A stretch of DNA of 64,000 bases from Rhyacophila brunnea (lineage: Eukaryota > Arthropoda > Insecta > Trichoptera > Rhyacophilidae). The notes beneath the pieces were generated by a model. The model was not told where the DNA came from. It ran no database searches and saw only the letters and a program-made list of their open reading frames with translations. The DNA lies in NCBI GenBank assembly GCA_022495005.1, contig JAGYXB010000196.1, forward strand, positions 868,001 to 932,000, read 5' to 3'. Shown here piece after piece: positions 22,503 to 33,060 of this stretch (its first letter is position 1; the number at the start of each line of letters is the position of its first letter). A program made the position numbers and the translations under genes.

Positions 22503-22990
22503 AATCGGAGAAGTTTTTGAATTAAACATACTCTTCCTCGAATATCTCCAAGTGAGTAACTAACGATAAGAATGATGTGAAAATACAGTAACAGCGATAT
22601 ATCTACCTGTCGTTTTATTCCTTTCCCAGACAAAAGATTTAATAAGATATGAAAAAGTGATAGGTGCTTTTAGTTATTTTACGCAGGTAATAAATTTATC
22701 TTGCCCACATATTCTCAAGCTTAACTGTAATTGAATTTATCGTATTACATCTCGTAGAAAAAACTTGAAGACATGTTTTAGATAATATGACAGACAGCAG
22801 CCGTAGAATATAGGACATGTTATTGAGACCAAATATTTATTCGGCCTAAAAACCTTTATAATATAACATATTATTTTATTCTCTCATAGCTTCTATTTCA
22901 GTGGTTTCCAACATGTTTCACATCGTGGCGCATTTTAAAATTATTCATTTTACTTTGTAGAACTAAAACGCTCCCTTTGCTTACCAGCAA
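22503..22990. other. No gene recognised; possible hAT terminus
   Basis: CAGTGGTTTCCAACATG at 22900 followed by CATCGTGGCGC is hAT-end-like, but no partner end or duplication was found. Otherwise AT-rich. Confidence 0.35.
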
Positions 22991-23583
22991 GGCTATTCTA
23001 ACATATCACTTAACATACAGAAAGAGCTAAATTTGATAAATATATTACATGTATCACTTTATGTATTCATGCAGTTAATTTTTACAATAAGTTAACCATT
23101 TGATCTCTCAAAAAATGCTATTTGAGGGCTATGTTAACTTTTAGAGCGAGATAGAGTACGTCAATTTTACATATTATTGAGAATTGAGATGCGACTGTCT
23201 CTTGACTTGACCTTCATTTATAGTTTCCCGAGACCTGTCAAATATCGAGTGGCTAGTAGCAGCTAGTAGTAACATCATATTTGGAATTATACTTGTGTTG
23301 CAATCGTAATGACATGACTGAATAATATTGTAGGTTATGTTGATATGTCTGTCGTTTTAATACTAAATTCTTAGGTTCGGGCGTATCCGCCAGCACGAAT
23401 ATACCCGAATTTGGCCGAGATATCTAACAACCTAAATTTTCGCTTTATTAAGAATTTACCAACTATTGTAGATAGCTGATGATAACTGTCGATAACCGCC
23501 TTGTGTATGGAATGTCTTCCATGTTAATTTGGACCAATGAAAATAACGGAAACGTGCTAAAGTGCTAACTGTTAAGAATAGCT
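22991..23583. mobile_element. Repeat family E TIR element, copy 2
   Basis: Left end GGCTATTCTAACATATCACT, right end AAGAATAGCT preceded by ATGAAAATAACGGAAACGTG. It shares both ends with 14293-15822 and the left end with 61791-62319. No transposase frame and no certain target duplication. Confidence 0.55.
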
Positions 23584-23872
23584 GCGCATATGTAGAAAAT
23601 ACGAAGCTAGCAATTATTCGAGAAAAAATATTGATAATATACATTTTAAAGTATTTATATTAATCAATACATACGGGTCTAAAAATATTAAAAAGAAAAA
23701 TAAATATTTGTGAAAGTCAATGATAAACTTCATATTATTTTTTTTTATAAAATTTGAATTCGCCAAATGATCCAATCTTATTATTGCGTACATATTTTAT
23801 TTACCATGTCTGATTTTAAAAAGATCATAATATAGTCGTCCATAGAGTGGAGGTTGTATGCATAGATTTTTG

Positions 23873-24106
23873 GGTACTGTTCGGTTATCAAGAATACAGC
23901 GGAAAACACATTTTGAAAATACCCGATATACTGGATTATTTGTTAGTTTGGGTTAGTTTAGGTTAGGTTAGGTTGGGTTAGGTTGGGTTAGGTTGGGTTA
24001 GGTTAGGTTAGGTTAGGTTTGGTTAGGTTAACCTAACAAATAATCCAGTATATCGGCTATTTTCAAAATGTGTTTTCCGCTGTATTCCTGATAACCGAAC
24101 AGTACC
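23873..24106. mobile_element. Small TIR element with a TTAGG telomere-repeat core (234 bp)
   Basis: Arms of 74 bp (23873-23946 and 24033-24106) are inverted copies with two mismatches by eye, starting GGTACTGTTCGGTTATCA. A perfect 8-bp duplication GATTTTTG flanks them (23865-23872 and 24107-24114). Between the arms lies about 85 bp of GGTTA units with GGTTG variants, i.e. the insect telomere repeat TTAGG in permuted register. No open frame. The 8-bp duplication excludes Tc1/mariner and piggyBac. The GG termini differ from usual hAT ends; Merlin-, P- or hAT-type mobilisation are all possible. Confidence 0.9.
23947..24032 (+). repeat. Interstitial telomere-type (GGTTA)n tract
   Basis: About 16 units of GGTTA with substitutions (GGTTG in alternate units, one GGTTT). 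This is the same repeat as TTAGG, the ancestral arthropod telomere sequence. Here it forms the core of a transposable element and is not at a chromosome end. Confidence 0.85.
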
Positions 24107-24400
24107 GATTTTTGTTTTTACGAGAAATGGATGTTAGCCACTTGTTTAATCTATTAGGTCCTTATTCTGGTCAAAGCACACATTAAATAACATCACGTGA
24201 ATTTGCTAGACCCGAAATTAAAACCGATTATGTGAAATCTTTTTTATTTATATCAAACACAGCTTTAATATCGTGACCATACAGAAATGAGATGTATTTG
24301 TATGTATGTATTTATCGTTTTCTTTCATTCTCCTTGCCAATTCTGATTCCATTCAAAGAAAGCAACGTTTTAATTAATATTTCGCTAATTTTATTTCTAG

Positions 24401-24573
24401 GAGAGATACAAATAGTGGAATAGCAGGACGCCTTCCAAGGTCCTCAAGTATTGACTCCATGGTGGAAGCAGTATGGAATGAAGGCGGCGGACCAGTTAGG
24501 ATTAATTCTCTTCATCCGAATCTCGCGTCTCCATCTGTTGGGCGCAGGAGTAAAGTGCATCGAGGAATCGCTG
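24401..24573 (+). CDS. Internal coding exon of an unidentified host gene (173 bp)
   Basis: A strong acceptor (TTTTATTTCTAG, ending 24400) and a consensus donor (GTGAGT, from 24574) bound a segment with one open frame; the other two frames stop within about 20 bases. The frame takes one base to finish a split codon, reads 57 codons and leaves one base. The peptide starts RDTNSGIAGRLPRSSSIDSM and includes VEAVWNEGGGPVRINSLHP and GRRSKVHRGIA. It is Ser/Arg-rich, likely disordered, and RLPRSSS resembles a basophilic-kinase or 14-3-3 site. Base composition is richer and more codon-like than its surroundings, and no copy occurs elsewhere in the window, so it is not an obvious transposon. I do not recognise the gene. 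No other exon was found with confidence, implying long introns on both sides. Confidence 0.75.
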
Positions 24574-24689
24574 GTGAGTTTCTGCAAATATAATATAATT
24601 ATTATAGTTTATTAAGCTGACATACATATGTACAATTATTTTATTGTTGGTTTAACAATTTAAAATTATTTTATTGTTATAATATACAT

Positions 24690-25150
24690 AACAAAAATTA
24701 TGATATATTTTGCCTATTTAATAATATAACATTCTGAATTAAAATGCAAAGTAACTTGAAACGACCAATTTGTATTAATAAAGCACGGAAAATTAAATTT
24801 ATAAAATAGAGATTAACACATGGAAGAAAATGTCCCACTGAGGCAGACGAAACCGGTCCATATTTATTTATGAAAAGTGGAATAAGTTTTATTAAATTAA
24901 TAAATAATACAATGCAGTTCTACCATAAATTGACAGTAGTTAACAAAATAATAGAAAAAGATTGTAGAAAATTGCGCCGCAGGAAACTTTTTGACCATCT
25001 GTGAAACAAGTTTGAGACAAATTGTTTTTCTTGAAATAGTGTACCTTTATGGCTCAGTTCATTTGGTAGTGACTGGTTTTTGAACTTTTGGCCCCCCTTA
25101 AATCCTGCTGCCCGGGTGTTTAACACCCCAGCTTGGCGCGGTCCTGCTTC
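24690..25150 (+). repeat. Dispersed repeat family J, copy 2
   Basis: Colinear with 2690-3030, ending CTTAAATCCTGCTGCCCGGG, TGTTTAACACCCC and AGCTTGGCGC. It lies in the putative intron 3' of the host exon. The 77-codon - strand frame here is a shadow. Confidence 0.55.
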
Positions 25151-25159
25151 CATATAGTT

Positions 25160-25705
25160 TTTTTTTTTAATTTAAATATTGTTAGACACTTATTTTGTAA
25201 GTCATATCGTAAATGCTTTAAATTTATAATTTGTCATGTTCATTAAATACAATAAGTATATAATATTTAAAATTAATAAATTTGTACTCTTCTATATAAT
25301 AACATTTTTCTCTCAAAATATGAAGCCAGTAGAAGAAACTTTGAATATGTAACGATTTTATAAAGAATTATGGTAAATTTAAAATAGGTACAATGTCAGT
25401 AGAGATAATATTATGAGTGGGCCCATGCTCAAAGCTTGTTTCTGTATTTTATTGTTTGGTTATTGATAATTTGAATTTTGGTAGAATTGGCTTTGATTTG
25501 GAATTAATATTCCTTTGTTTAAATTTTACCTTCATTATTAATTTATTTTCAAGTCCTTTTGAATAAGAATTAACAATTACAAGCGGAAATACTTGCATAT
25601 ACAAGCTTTTCTACTTGTATATATTTTATATATATGCCACGCATATATACGCAACATAAGATACACAGAGATATAAAATAGAGTGCCTTTTTTAAAATGA
25701 GATAC
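25160..25705. other. No gene recognised
   Basis: AT-rich, including an AT-dinucleotide stretch near 25617-25640. No supported features. Confidence 0.4.
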
Positions 25706-25709
25706 CTTC

Positions 25710-25840
25710 TTAGTAATCGAGACCTTAACCAAGATTTGAGTTTGCGTATCTTTCGCTGCTATATTCTCTGTGGTATAAAACCATGGACGCTAAACCAAGA
25801 GACTTCACGGAGAGTTGAGACTTTCGAAATTAATTTTTTG
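25710..25840 (+). pseudogene. LINE reverse transcriptase C-terminal fragment
   Basis: The frame reads NRDLNQDLSLRIFRCYILCG and KPWTLNQETSRRVETFE, corresponding to the conserved RT thumb/connection region (LRLLRCYVFSVLLYG-E-WTL--...RRLEAFEMW) of insect LINEs. It loses the frame after about 40 residues. No partner domains nearby on this strand. Confidence 0.65.
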
Positions 25841-26039
25841 TTGACAAAGCCTCAAAATTCCATAAACTGATGGAGTCTTCAGCGTCGTGTCGGGTCTTCA
25901 ATAGCTACAATGTGTCGCTCCAGAAATTGGCGAAGGCAACATCATTTTCTTCGGCTTGTAGAATCTTGTCGAAATTGCAGCTTAGCCGGATCGCACATCA
26001 CAATTCGCCTCGTGTGCCTTACCGCCATAAATCAAATTT

Positions 26040-26830
26040 TCCGAGAACAGGCGGCTAGTGTTGCATGACACAACCTCGCACATCTATCTAGCGACAGTCG
26101 CGCGTAGCCTTCGAAACGTATTGATATTTCAATGCGGCGATCGGCAAGCCGGTATAGGAATGACCAATTCGTATGTGTTTCTTTGTGACTTCGACCCTCC
26201 GACTCGGAGCCCGAGAAGGATGCAATATGTCGAATGCAACAGCCAGATGTTTTTTTCAGACGAAACAGTTGCATTCGGTCTGCGAAGCTCCATTTGGCAA
26301 CACGTGTTATGTTGTTTCGTTAAATAACGATGACGTCACATTGACGTATTCGACACGTTTTTAGGCGAGACGAGTTCCAATGTGCGAGCCGACTTACTGT
26401 GAAAGTCTTGAATGAAAAAAGGTGTTCCATGATTTGCATTTCACAGCACTCGCAGGTTTGGTCATCGGAGAACCCCCAGTTCACCATGTTGTCTCGAGTG
26501 CGCCATACCATGGTTTTCAGTCTGTTTATGGCTTTCCATGTACAGTACCCGAGACTGACTCCGAGTAGGAGATGCTCTGCTGGCTTTACCAAATCTTCGA
26601 GACCTTCATAGGCTATTTTCGCCTCCCATGCGGATAGTTAATCTTCTTCGGGTGGGACGGTCAGAGGTATGGTTGTCGCCAAAAAGCTTCTTCTGGATTT
26701 GAGCCTTGTTTTGCACATTTGATACCCATGCATGACGTGTCGCGGGTCCCTTTCTTGGGCTGCAAATGTTGACGTTCTCATTCAAATGGGAAAGGACCAA
26801 AAATTCTACGTAGTATCAAAACCAGACAGC
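26040..26830 (-). pseudogene. LINE ORF2 C-terminal remnant
   Basis: In the open stretch 26592-26320 the peptide has WKAINRLKTMVWRTRDNMVN, WGFSDDQTCECCEMQIMEHL, matching the LNRLRTG-GR---WG---CDCG--QTMEHL block after the reverse transcriptase of several LINE groups, here with the CxC--H zinc-like pattern partly kept. Upstream and downstream sequence in the same strand has compatible codon-like composition but stops and shifts. Clade cannot be fixed from this block alone. Confidence 0.6.
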
Positions 26831-26899
26831 TACAATACCTCAGTCACATTATGGCAGGATAAAACCACCCCAATTTCTCATCCAACGAAAGATCATAGG

Positions 26900-27880
26900 T
26901 ATATGTAGTAGATAATATAACAGAATTTTATGGCGTAAGAGCCTCTGTGATTAGTAGAAGTGAAGTAGAAATTGCTCAGATAGTGGCCGACTTCCGTTAG
27001 GGGATGTCGCGGTGTAAAGAATTCCTAATAATTAGGAATATATCGCCGGTTAGTGCCTTAGGGTTTACTAAAAGTTTTATCAATATTATTAGTTCAGTAG
27101 TTTTTGAGTTTTTATAACCAAACAAACAGACACTTTGATTTTATTATTAGTATTGTTTTCGTCCTTGGACAATCAATTTTATCCATTAAGTACCCATTTA
27201 GTATACTTAACTACGTATATTCGTCTCACGTCATGTTATAATAGAATAAATGTTTACACAGACGCAGGGTGGTGATGAAAACTTTTTTTTTTATCAAAAA
27301 AGCTTATGTTGTCGACAGCAGGATATTACAGATCGGGAGTTGAGAGCTGCTTTATATCCTTATGTTTTAAGTGTTCGGCGACATTATTTTTTTGGGGTGA
27401 AATTGATGGATTTTTGGGAGGCTTATCTTGTTATAATTTGAAATGGAAAAATAACCATTTATTCAAGTTTAAAACGTAAGATTGATGCCTTTGTGGTGTT
27501 GGAAGAGCATTCAAAGGATTCCATGGGTAAAGTATACGCTTCATTACTTTGCACTCTGACTTTCCATATCGATGGTCTAATGTCAATACCCTGTATCTGA
27601 CCTATATGACGAAACTGACTTTTTGATGTACTAAAAAAAACAAAAATACTGCCCATCGACTGCGAAATTCCCGTACCTGTAGTTATTTTAACAAAAATTA
27701 TGCAGCCATTTTAGTAATTTTCCGTATCTGAACATTGCAGGAATAAACCTGTAATAGCCCGTAGTTTTCCTCTAAGCTGTCAAGCGTGTTGCATGACGTG
27801 TGTTGAATTCAGATTTAAAATGTCACTTTCGAATTATTTAAAAGGTAAAGCAGTAATAAAATAAATATAAAAGTAAATAT
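26900..27880. other. No gene recognised
   Basis: Short frames at 27250-27441 (+) and 27459-27656 (-) have no recognised motif, no splice context and no repeat partner. Nothing else supported. Confidence 0.4.
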
Positions 27881-27884
27881 AAAA

Positions 27885-28141
27885 AATCTTAACACCACTG
27901 CACAATTATGTACCGAAATATGACTATATTCTAAAACATTAGAGCGAGATGTTTAAAAGAATACTATTTTATGTAACAAAAATACTTTATGCAGTCATCA
28001 AATGTTTAAAATAACTATAAAGGATAATAAGGCTTCAAAATTATATAAAAAGATTATCTACAACGTTTAAGGAGTGTCCAGGATCATGGTTTGAAAATAC
28101 AATAAAAACTTAATTTTGACCTTCGACGAGCATGTCCCCCC
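27885..28141 (+). repeat. Repeat family B, 3' part
   Basis: Contains TTAACACCACTGCACAATTA, ATATTCTAAAACATTAGAGC and the 3' end GAGCATGTCCCCCCTTAA, colinear with 32000-32274. It joins directly to an internal point of hAT-m2 at a shared CTTAA. Confidence 0.7.
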
Positions 28142-28693
28142 TTAATATTGTATACATTCAATCTTGGAAATACATAAGTTTAATGGGGTAAATAATATTG
28201 TAATTTGAATTATAATTTGAATTTAATGTGAAATTGCTGTTTCTGATAGTAAAAACTTAATGAATGTGTTAGCGAGATTTAAAATAGTAAAGCAAATCAT
28301 GGTGTACTAATGGCCTTTCCGCTTCATAAATCTAATTAGTCAGCCAAATATGAAACTGCCGTAAAACGTATGAAATCATGGTGGAATTACTTTGTTAATA
28401 GTGCGAAGCATTATTTTTTTCCAATCTTTCTCATTTTTATTAATTTATGTGAAAAAATTAAATGAATCGGTAACTTAGACATGGATATAAATCAAACTTC
28501 ATTCAAACTCAGTTTATTTCTAATGTAGTTATTTGTTATTAAAAGTATTTTTTTCTGTTATATTTTCGTTTTAATTTTATTTTACATAAAAATTGCTAAA
28601 AAAATAAATCCCGAAAGTTTCGGGATTATGTTTATCAATCCCGGGATTCATAGGTATCGAAAATAGCTCGAGATCCTGGGATTGGAATCCCTA
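28141..28693. mobile_element. hAT-m2, copy 2, left end missing
   Basis: Aligns with copy 1 from CTTAATATTGTATAC to the terminal GGATTGGAATCCCTA at 28693. The left roughly 190 bp, including one TIR, are gone and replaced by the family B 3' end, so no target duplication can be scored. Confidence 0.8.
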
Positions 28694-28812
28694 CCCGTAA
28701 GTGACTTTATACAAATTGTGCAGGAAGCTATACGGGATATTAAATATTTGGTTTTTTTAGCTTCAGATGCTTCTTCCTCTTCCTGCACAATTTGTAAAAA
28801 GTCACTTACGGG
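28694..28812. repeat. 34-bp inverted repeat (MITE-like, 119 bp)
   Basis: CCCGTAAGTGACTTTATACA then AATTGTGCAGGAAG at the left is repeated in inverse at 28779-28812 with one or two differences. Spacer about 50 bp. ACGGGATATTAA occurs both inside (28733-28744) and across the right edge (28809-28820), suggesting a rearranged duplication. It abuts the end of hAT-m2 copy 2. Confidence 0.65.
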
Positions 28813-29845
28813 ATATTAACATCAGGACATCGAGGCAAAGAGGCGTATCAGTGCAAAAACTGTGCAAAGTTATAAAACCGATATTATAGTATCTCTCATG
28901 AAAAACAACGTAAAAAACCGGCTATTTAAACTAGGTAATATAGAGAGTTTTGGAATTTTTTTGACATATGGATCGAAAGAAAATAATAATTTTGGAAAAA
29001 AAACTCACCGTTTGCGAAAACACCAAAAGTCGATGCCAAAAAGCAAGAACGTCTACAGTCTACCGGATGGAAAATAGTATTTGAGCAATGTGCCGAAATA
29101 AGGTAAAATTTGATATTCAACTATTATATTTACTATGTGTAGCGGTAATGACTTTGGGCCTTGTCAGCATTCTTTGGACAGTGTAAGAATTAGCAAGTCA
29201 TTTTTAAACTATCGCACAATCGTAGCATATACAGTCACCATATTCTACACGCGTGACATCGAAGTGCAATAATGCAGAGGCCAGCAAATTTCTCAATTGC
29301 AAACTTCATCAACAATGACTCGCAATTTACCGAATATTCATGCATATAATTAGCGGGTCATAGTTGATGAGTTAGTCAGTCTAAATAACTATTAGTATCA
29401 ATCATAATCTACGTCCGACCAGTAAGCTTCGTGTAAGTCGTTCCGCACAGCATTCTATTCCACCGAACTCGGACCTCGGAACAGTATCACAAGTATTGTA
29501 ATATAACTCTTGTAAGATACTCTTATACCGACTGTTTACGCTGCAAATCCTCCATCCATCGGAGCAACCACCAAATCTCGACTTCTCATCTCTCCTCCTG
29601 GTCATTCCCAATCACAGCGATCTCGTCACTCAACAACAAGACCTCATAAAATATATAAGTATTGCCTAATTGGCATCACACATGGCAGGTTATTTGTGCA
29701 TCTCGTTAGAACAAACCACTGATTCCACAATACAGCACAGTATGGACTTTGCCGCTTCAAACAGACTCATCTACTCTGCTGGTTTTCAAATAAAAAAATA
29801 TTGAATAGGCTAATTAGACCATATTTCAAAATACCTATATATAAA
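28813..29845. other. No gene recognised
   Basis: A 71-codon Lys-rich frame at 28862-29077 (+) and a 69-codon frame at 29402-29611 (-) were inspected. Neither has a domain, splice bracket or repeat partner. Left unassigned. Confidence 0.35.
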
Positions 29846-30432
29846 ATAACGTCCACCTAAAAACGCCCTCATATTGGTGGAATATATCAATATGCGAAGT
29901 GATTTGGTTGAACATAGTTATTGCCCTCTCAATTGGCATTGCCAGTGGTAGGTTAGTTCGGCACTTTGGGAGAACTACAAACAACTGATGCTCCCGATTT
30001 CTAAGATAATACTACCCAAGAATGACAAAGTTCATATTTACAGCACGTTTAAGTCGGGAAAAATATGTGGCCAAAGATAAATATCAAATTCAAATCAAAT
30101 CAAATCAAATTTATTTATTTTACATATAATGAACATAACAAATTATTAATTCAAAGCGTTCACGACATGACATAAAATAAGTATTAATTATTTAAAAAAA
30201 TAAAAATACAGAGAATAAGTAATATAATAAGAAATAAAATAAGAAAATAAATAAAATAAGTAACAAAATAAAAGTAGATGGAAGCACACAGAGTGAACTT
30301 TGATAGACCCTATCTTAAAAACTTATAAAACAGCGTCCACCTAAATTCACCCTCACGTAAGTGGAATATATCAATATCCGAAGTGATTTCATTTAACATG
30401 GTTACTGCCCTCCCAATTGGCATTACTAATTG
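29845..30432. repeat. Diverged direct duplication around a (AAATC)n tract
   Basis: A ~90-bp block (GTCCACCTAAA, GGAATATATCAATAT-CGAAGTGAT, ATTGCCCTC-CAATTGGCATT) occurs at about 29850-29945 and again at 30325-30425. Between them, 30080-30125 has CAAATCAAATCAAATCAAAT then TTATTTATTTTACATATAAT, which looks like the inverted 3' tail of a LINE or SINE. Likely two overlapping copies of one retroelement 3' region. No coding sequence recognised. Confidence 0.5.
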
Positions 30433-31274
30433 GCATTACTAAATATTATCTTAAGACTATAATAATAATAATAATAATAATATTATATATATTATGTGAG
30501 TGTACCTAAGAGAAAGTCAGTTGGGTAAAGTCAATCCATCATAAGATCGTACTTCAACGGATGCGGGGTCCAAAAAATTGACCCACTCTCAAACCGATTC
30601 GTTTGGCCACCTACGAGATTCTCAGCTATCACACATTCAGCAGCATATTTCAAATTAATGTAGCTTATAATATCGAAATCATAAAGAGGTAAGATTTATA
30701 TTATTAGATGGATTTTATATATTATACAGGACATAGAGTTTTTTGCCACTGCTATATTTTTTTGGTATCAGCCTCGCATTCAAGATGCTAAGCCCGAGAT
30801 AAACATATTACCTTACTAAGTATCCATCGTATATTAAATTGGATATTATTTAAAAAGTCATGGAATCCAGATCTGTTTTTATATTTACTGTAAATACCGT
30901 TTTTTTTCGTAAGTCAAATAAACTTAAGCCCAGTTCCTCTGACGCGTCGCAAAATATAAGAGAGTTTTCGTGTCACATTCAACTTGAGTAAGTAAGCCAA
31001 CCCCCTCCACCCTTTCACAGCCTTTAATAAAACAGGAAAATTATATCACGGATGGAAATAATTAAGTCATGACTTCACTAAAAGTGTAAGCCTGACTTAT
31101 GAAAACAGTCCGGAAATAATATAATGTTTGGTGGAAAAAGTAATGTGTCAGCAAAGGAGGTTGTGCTACTATACTGCCCCCGTAACATGAAAAGCGTTAA
31201 CTCACAGTTTTGTCAAAGAGAAGTTAAGATTAGGAATTTTATTAATTTTTTTTTTCACATTATTTTAAAACCTA
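30433..31274. other. No gene recognised
   Basis: Contains an (AAT)n run near 30456-30480 and otherwise AT-rich sequence without supported features. Confidence 0.4.
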
Positions 31275-31386
31275 TTAATTTAAACAAGTGTTGAAAATTT
31301 CTTTTTCTTCTTCTTCTTCGGCCATGTTAGCCTCTTAGGTAGACCATATAGCAGGGGCGAGGGGTGGAGGTAGGCTGTTAAGATTT
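31275..31386 (+). repeat. ~112-bp direct repeat, left copy (includes a family C end)
   Basis: AAACAAGTGTTG-AAATTTC, TTCTTCTTCTTCGGCCATGT and GTAGACCATATAGCAGGGGC, followed by the family C terminus GGTGGAGGTAGGCTGTTAAG, recur at 32668-32779. The pair brackets 1.28 kb holding a SINE-A fragment, a small MITE and a family B copy. Confidence 0.75.
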
Positions 31387-31403
31387 GACAAATATATTTT
31401 TTT

Positions 31404-31453
31404 TCCGACCATGTCCGATCCTCATAGGATCATATGGGCGTCTACAGAGTAAA
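31404..31453 (-). mobile_element. SINE-A 3' fragment
   Basis: The reverse complement has ATATGATCCTATGAGGATCG and GACATGGTCGG, the 3' end of SINE-A. It continues after the adjacent small MITE at 31603 (AGTAGTAACAGATTTTG). Confidence 0.6.
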
Positions 31454-31602
31454 GTGCGAAAACATCTTCTTGGCTACGTGTTAAAACTGTGAACTAACAT
31501 GCTCCGCCCATTTTTAACCGCACTTCCATTATAAACTAACAAGCTCCTCTCATTTAGTCGCCAAGAGCGCTTCCTTACGTAGCCAAGAAGATGTTTTCGC
31601 AC
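31454..31602. mobile_element. 149-bp MITE with perfect 26-bp inverted repeats
   Basis: 31454-31479 (starting GTGCGAAAACATCTTCTTGG) is exactly inverted at 31577-31602. It lies inside a SINE-A fragment, so it inserted there. A target duplication is not clear; AGTA-like bases are on both sides. No coding capacity. Confidence 0.7.
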
Positions 31603-31628
31603 AGTAGTAACAGATTTTGTTTTAATTA

Positions 31629-32274
31629 TAGTTTGTCAATTTATGGCTACGGCCGTATGTTGTAGCTTAACCACTAGGGAATGACAAAAGAAATGGCGTA
31701 TTTTTAAAAAAACACTACCTTATTCTTAGGTCAATAATTATTATATAGCAATCATTATTCATAAGATGTTTATCACACTTGAATGGTCAAAGACATAGCT
31801 TATAATAAGTATCTTTAGAATCATCTTTAAATGTGTTAATCTTGCCGATTTTTTGAATAATAAAATGCCTAATTCTTGTCAAATTTGGGATCACAGAGAT
31901 TATCAATATAATTTTTTATCGTGAATATTTTACAAAAATTATCTCGTAATAAATTATACTAATGGTTTTATAAATGCGTTTAAAAATTAATAAATGTAAA
32001 AAATTTTAACACCACTGCACAGTTATGTACCGAAATATGACTATATTCTAAAACATTAGAGCGAGAGGTTTAAAAGAATACTATTTTATGTAACAAAAAT
32101 ACTTTATGCAGTCATCAAATGTCTAAAATAACTATAAAGGATAATAAGGCTTCAAAATTATATAAATAGATTATCTACAACGTTTAAGGAGTGTCCAGGA
32201 TCATGATTTGAAATTACAATAAAAACTCAATTTTGACCTTCGACGAGCATGTCCCCCCTTAAGGCTAGTTGAGG
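31629..32274 (+). repeat. Repeat family B, longest copy (~646 bp)
   Basis: Starts GTTTGTCAATTTATGGCTAC with GGCCGTATGTTGTAGCTTAA and ends GAGCATGTCCCCCC next to TTAA. Seven copies or parts are in the window (3228, 9405-, 27885, 31629, 33350-, 33812, 51185). The ends are unlike each other and not inverted, with no poly(A), no Pol III boxes and no open frame. Class is therefore unknown; a non-autonomous DNA element or a LINE-derived fragment are both possible. Confidence 0.7.
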
Positions 32275-32279
32275 CACGG

Positions 32280-32667
32280 TCTAAAAAGATCGTGGCTAGT
32301 AATTAGATTTGTGATAAAATAATTAACCTATTAATACAACAAAGAAAATAAGGCAGGCTTCAAATGATTACGGGTCGCGGGTGCAAATGACGCATGCCGA
32401 ACGAAATATAATTTGTCATATTATAAATCCAACATGCCTACATTTAATATTCTGTTTATTATTCTATTAGTAGCAATAATAATATATTCATTGACATGTT
32501 TTCTTTTTCAAGTAAATGGGTAACATTTTTAGTCATCTTTACACGATTTAAGAATACCCCCGTCGCCATCACGAAACAAATTGACGTGTTCCCAGGTCGA
32601 AGCGAGTCCAAAATTACGTCGCGCCTATAGTTGAAAATTATTTGCCGTTTCACTGATGTATCGTCTT
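32280..32667. other. No gene recognised
   Basis: A 64-codon - strand frame (32459-32653) has no recognised feature. Confidence 0.35.
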
Positions 32668-33057
32668 AATATAAACAAGTGTTGGAAATTTCTTTTTCTT
32701 CTTCTTCTTCGGCCATGTTTGCCTCTTAGGTAGACCATATAGCAGGGGCGAGGGGTGGATGTAGGCTATTAAGATTTGATATAAATAGTGCACACTAAAC
32801 TTTTTCAGTCATATTTATTCGTTTTTATTGATCTAAGAATATAATTATTTGCAGATGGTGCTGGTTAGTTTTTAAAATTCAATTAAACGCTGTCTTACCA
32901 AACTATAATAGTTTTGGTATGCTTTGGGCGATCCGACAAAATCGTGCACATTTTTTCAGTCATACTTATTTGTTTTCGTTGAATTAAGAGTACATATCAC
33001 AAATGGTGTTGGTTAGTTGTTTAAAATTCATTAGCCCCTGCCTAACCAAACCATAAT
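32668..33057 (+). repeat. Right copy of the direct repeat and family C half-element
   Basis: The first ~112 bp repeat 31275-31386. After the family C terminus, two ~150-bp subunits follow (GTGCACACTAA-CTTTTTCAGTCATA, GTTAGTT-TTTAAAATTCA, CTGCCTAACCAAACCATAAT), matching one half of the inverted element at 11767-12352. Confidence 0.6.
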
Positions 33058-33060
33058 CGC

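Noticed and set aside
23947..24032. Chromosome end or telomere
   Set aside because: The TTAGG-type tract is short, degenerate and enclosed by inverted arms with a target duplication, so it is internal.
30080..30125. CRISPR-like array of short repeats
   Set aside because: It is a simple (AAATC)n retroelement tail without spacers, in eukaryotic sequence.
31629..32278. piggyBac-like identity for family B because copies end next to TTAA
   Set aside because: The left ends are not preceded by TTAA in most copies, there are no inverted ends, and one copy lacks TTAA on the right.
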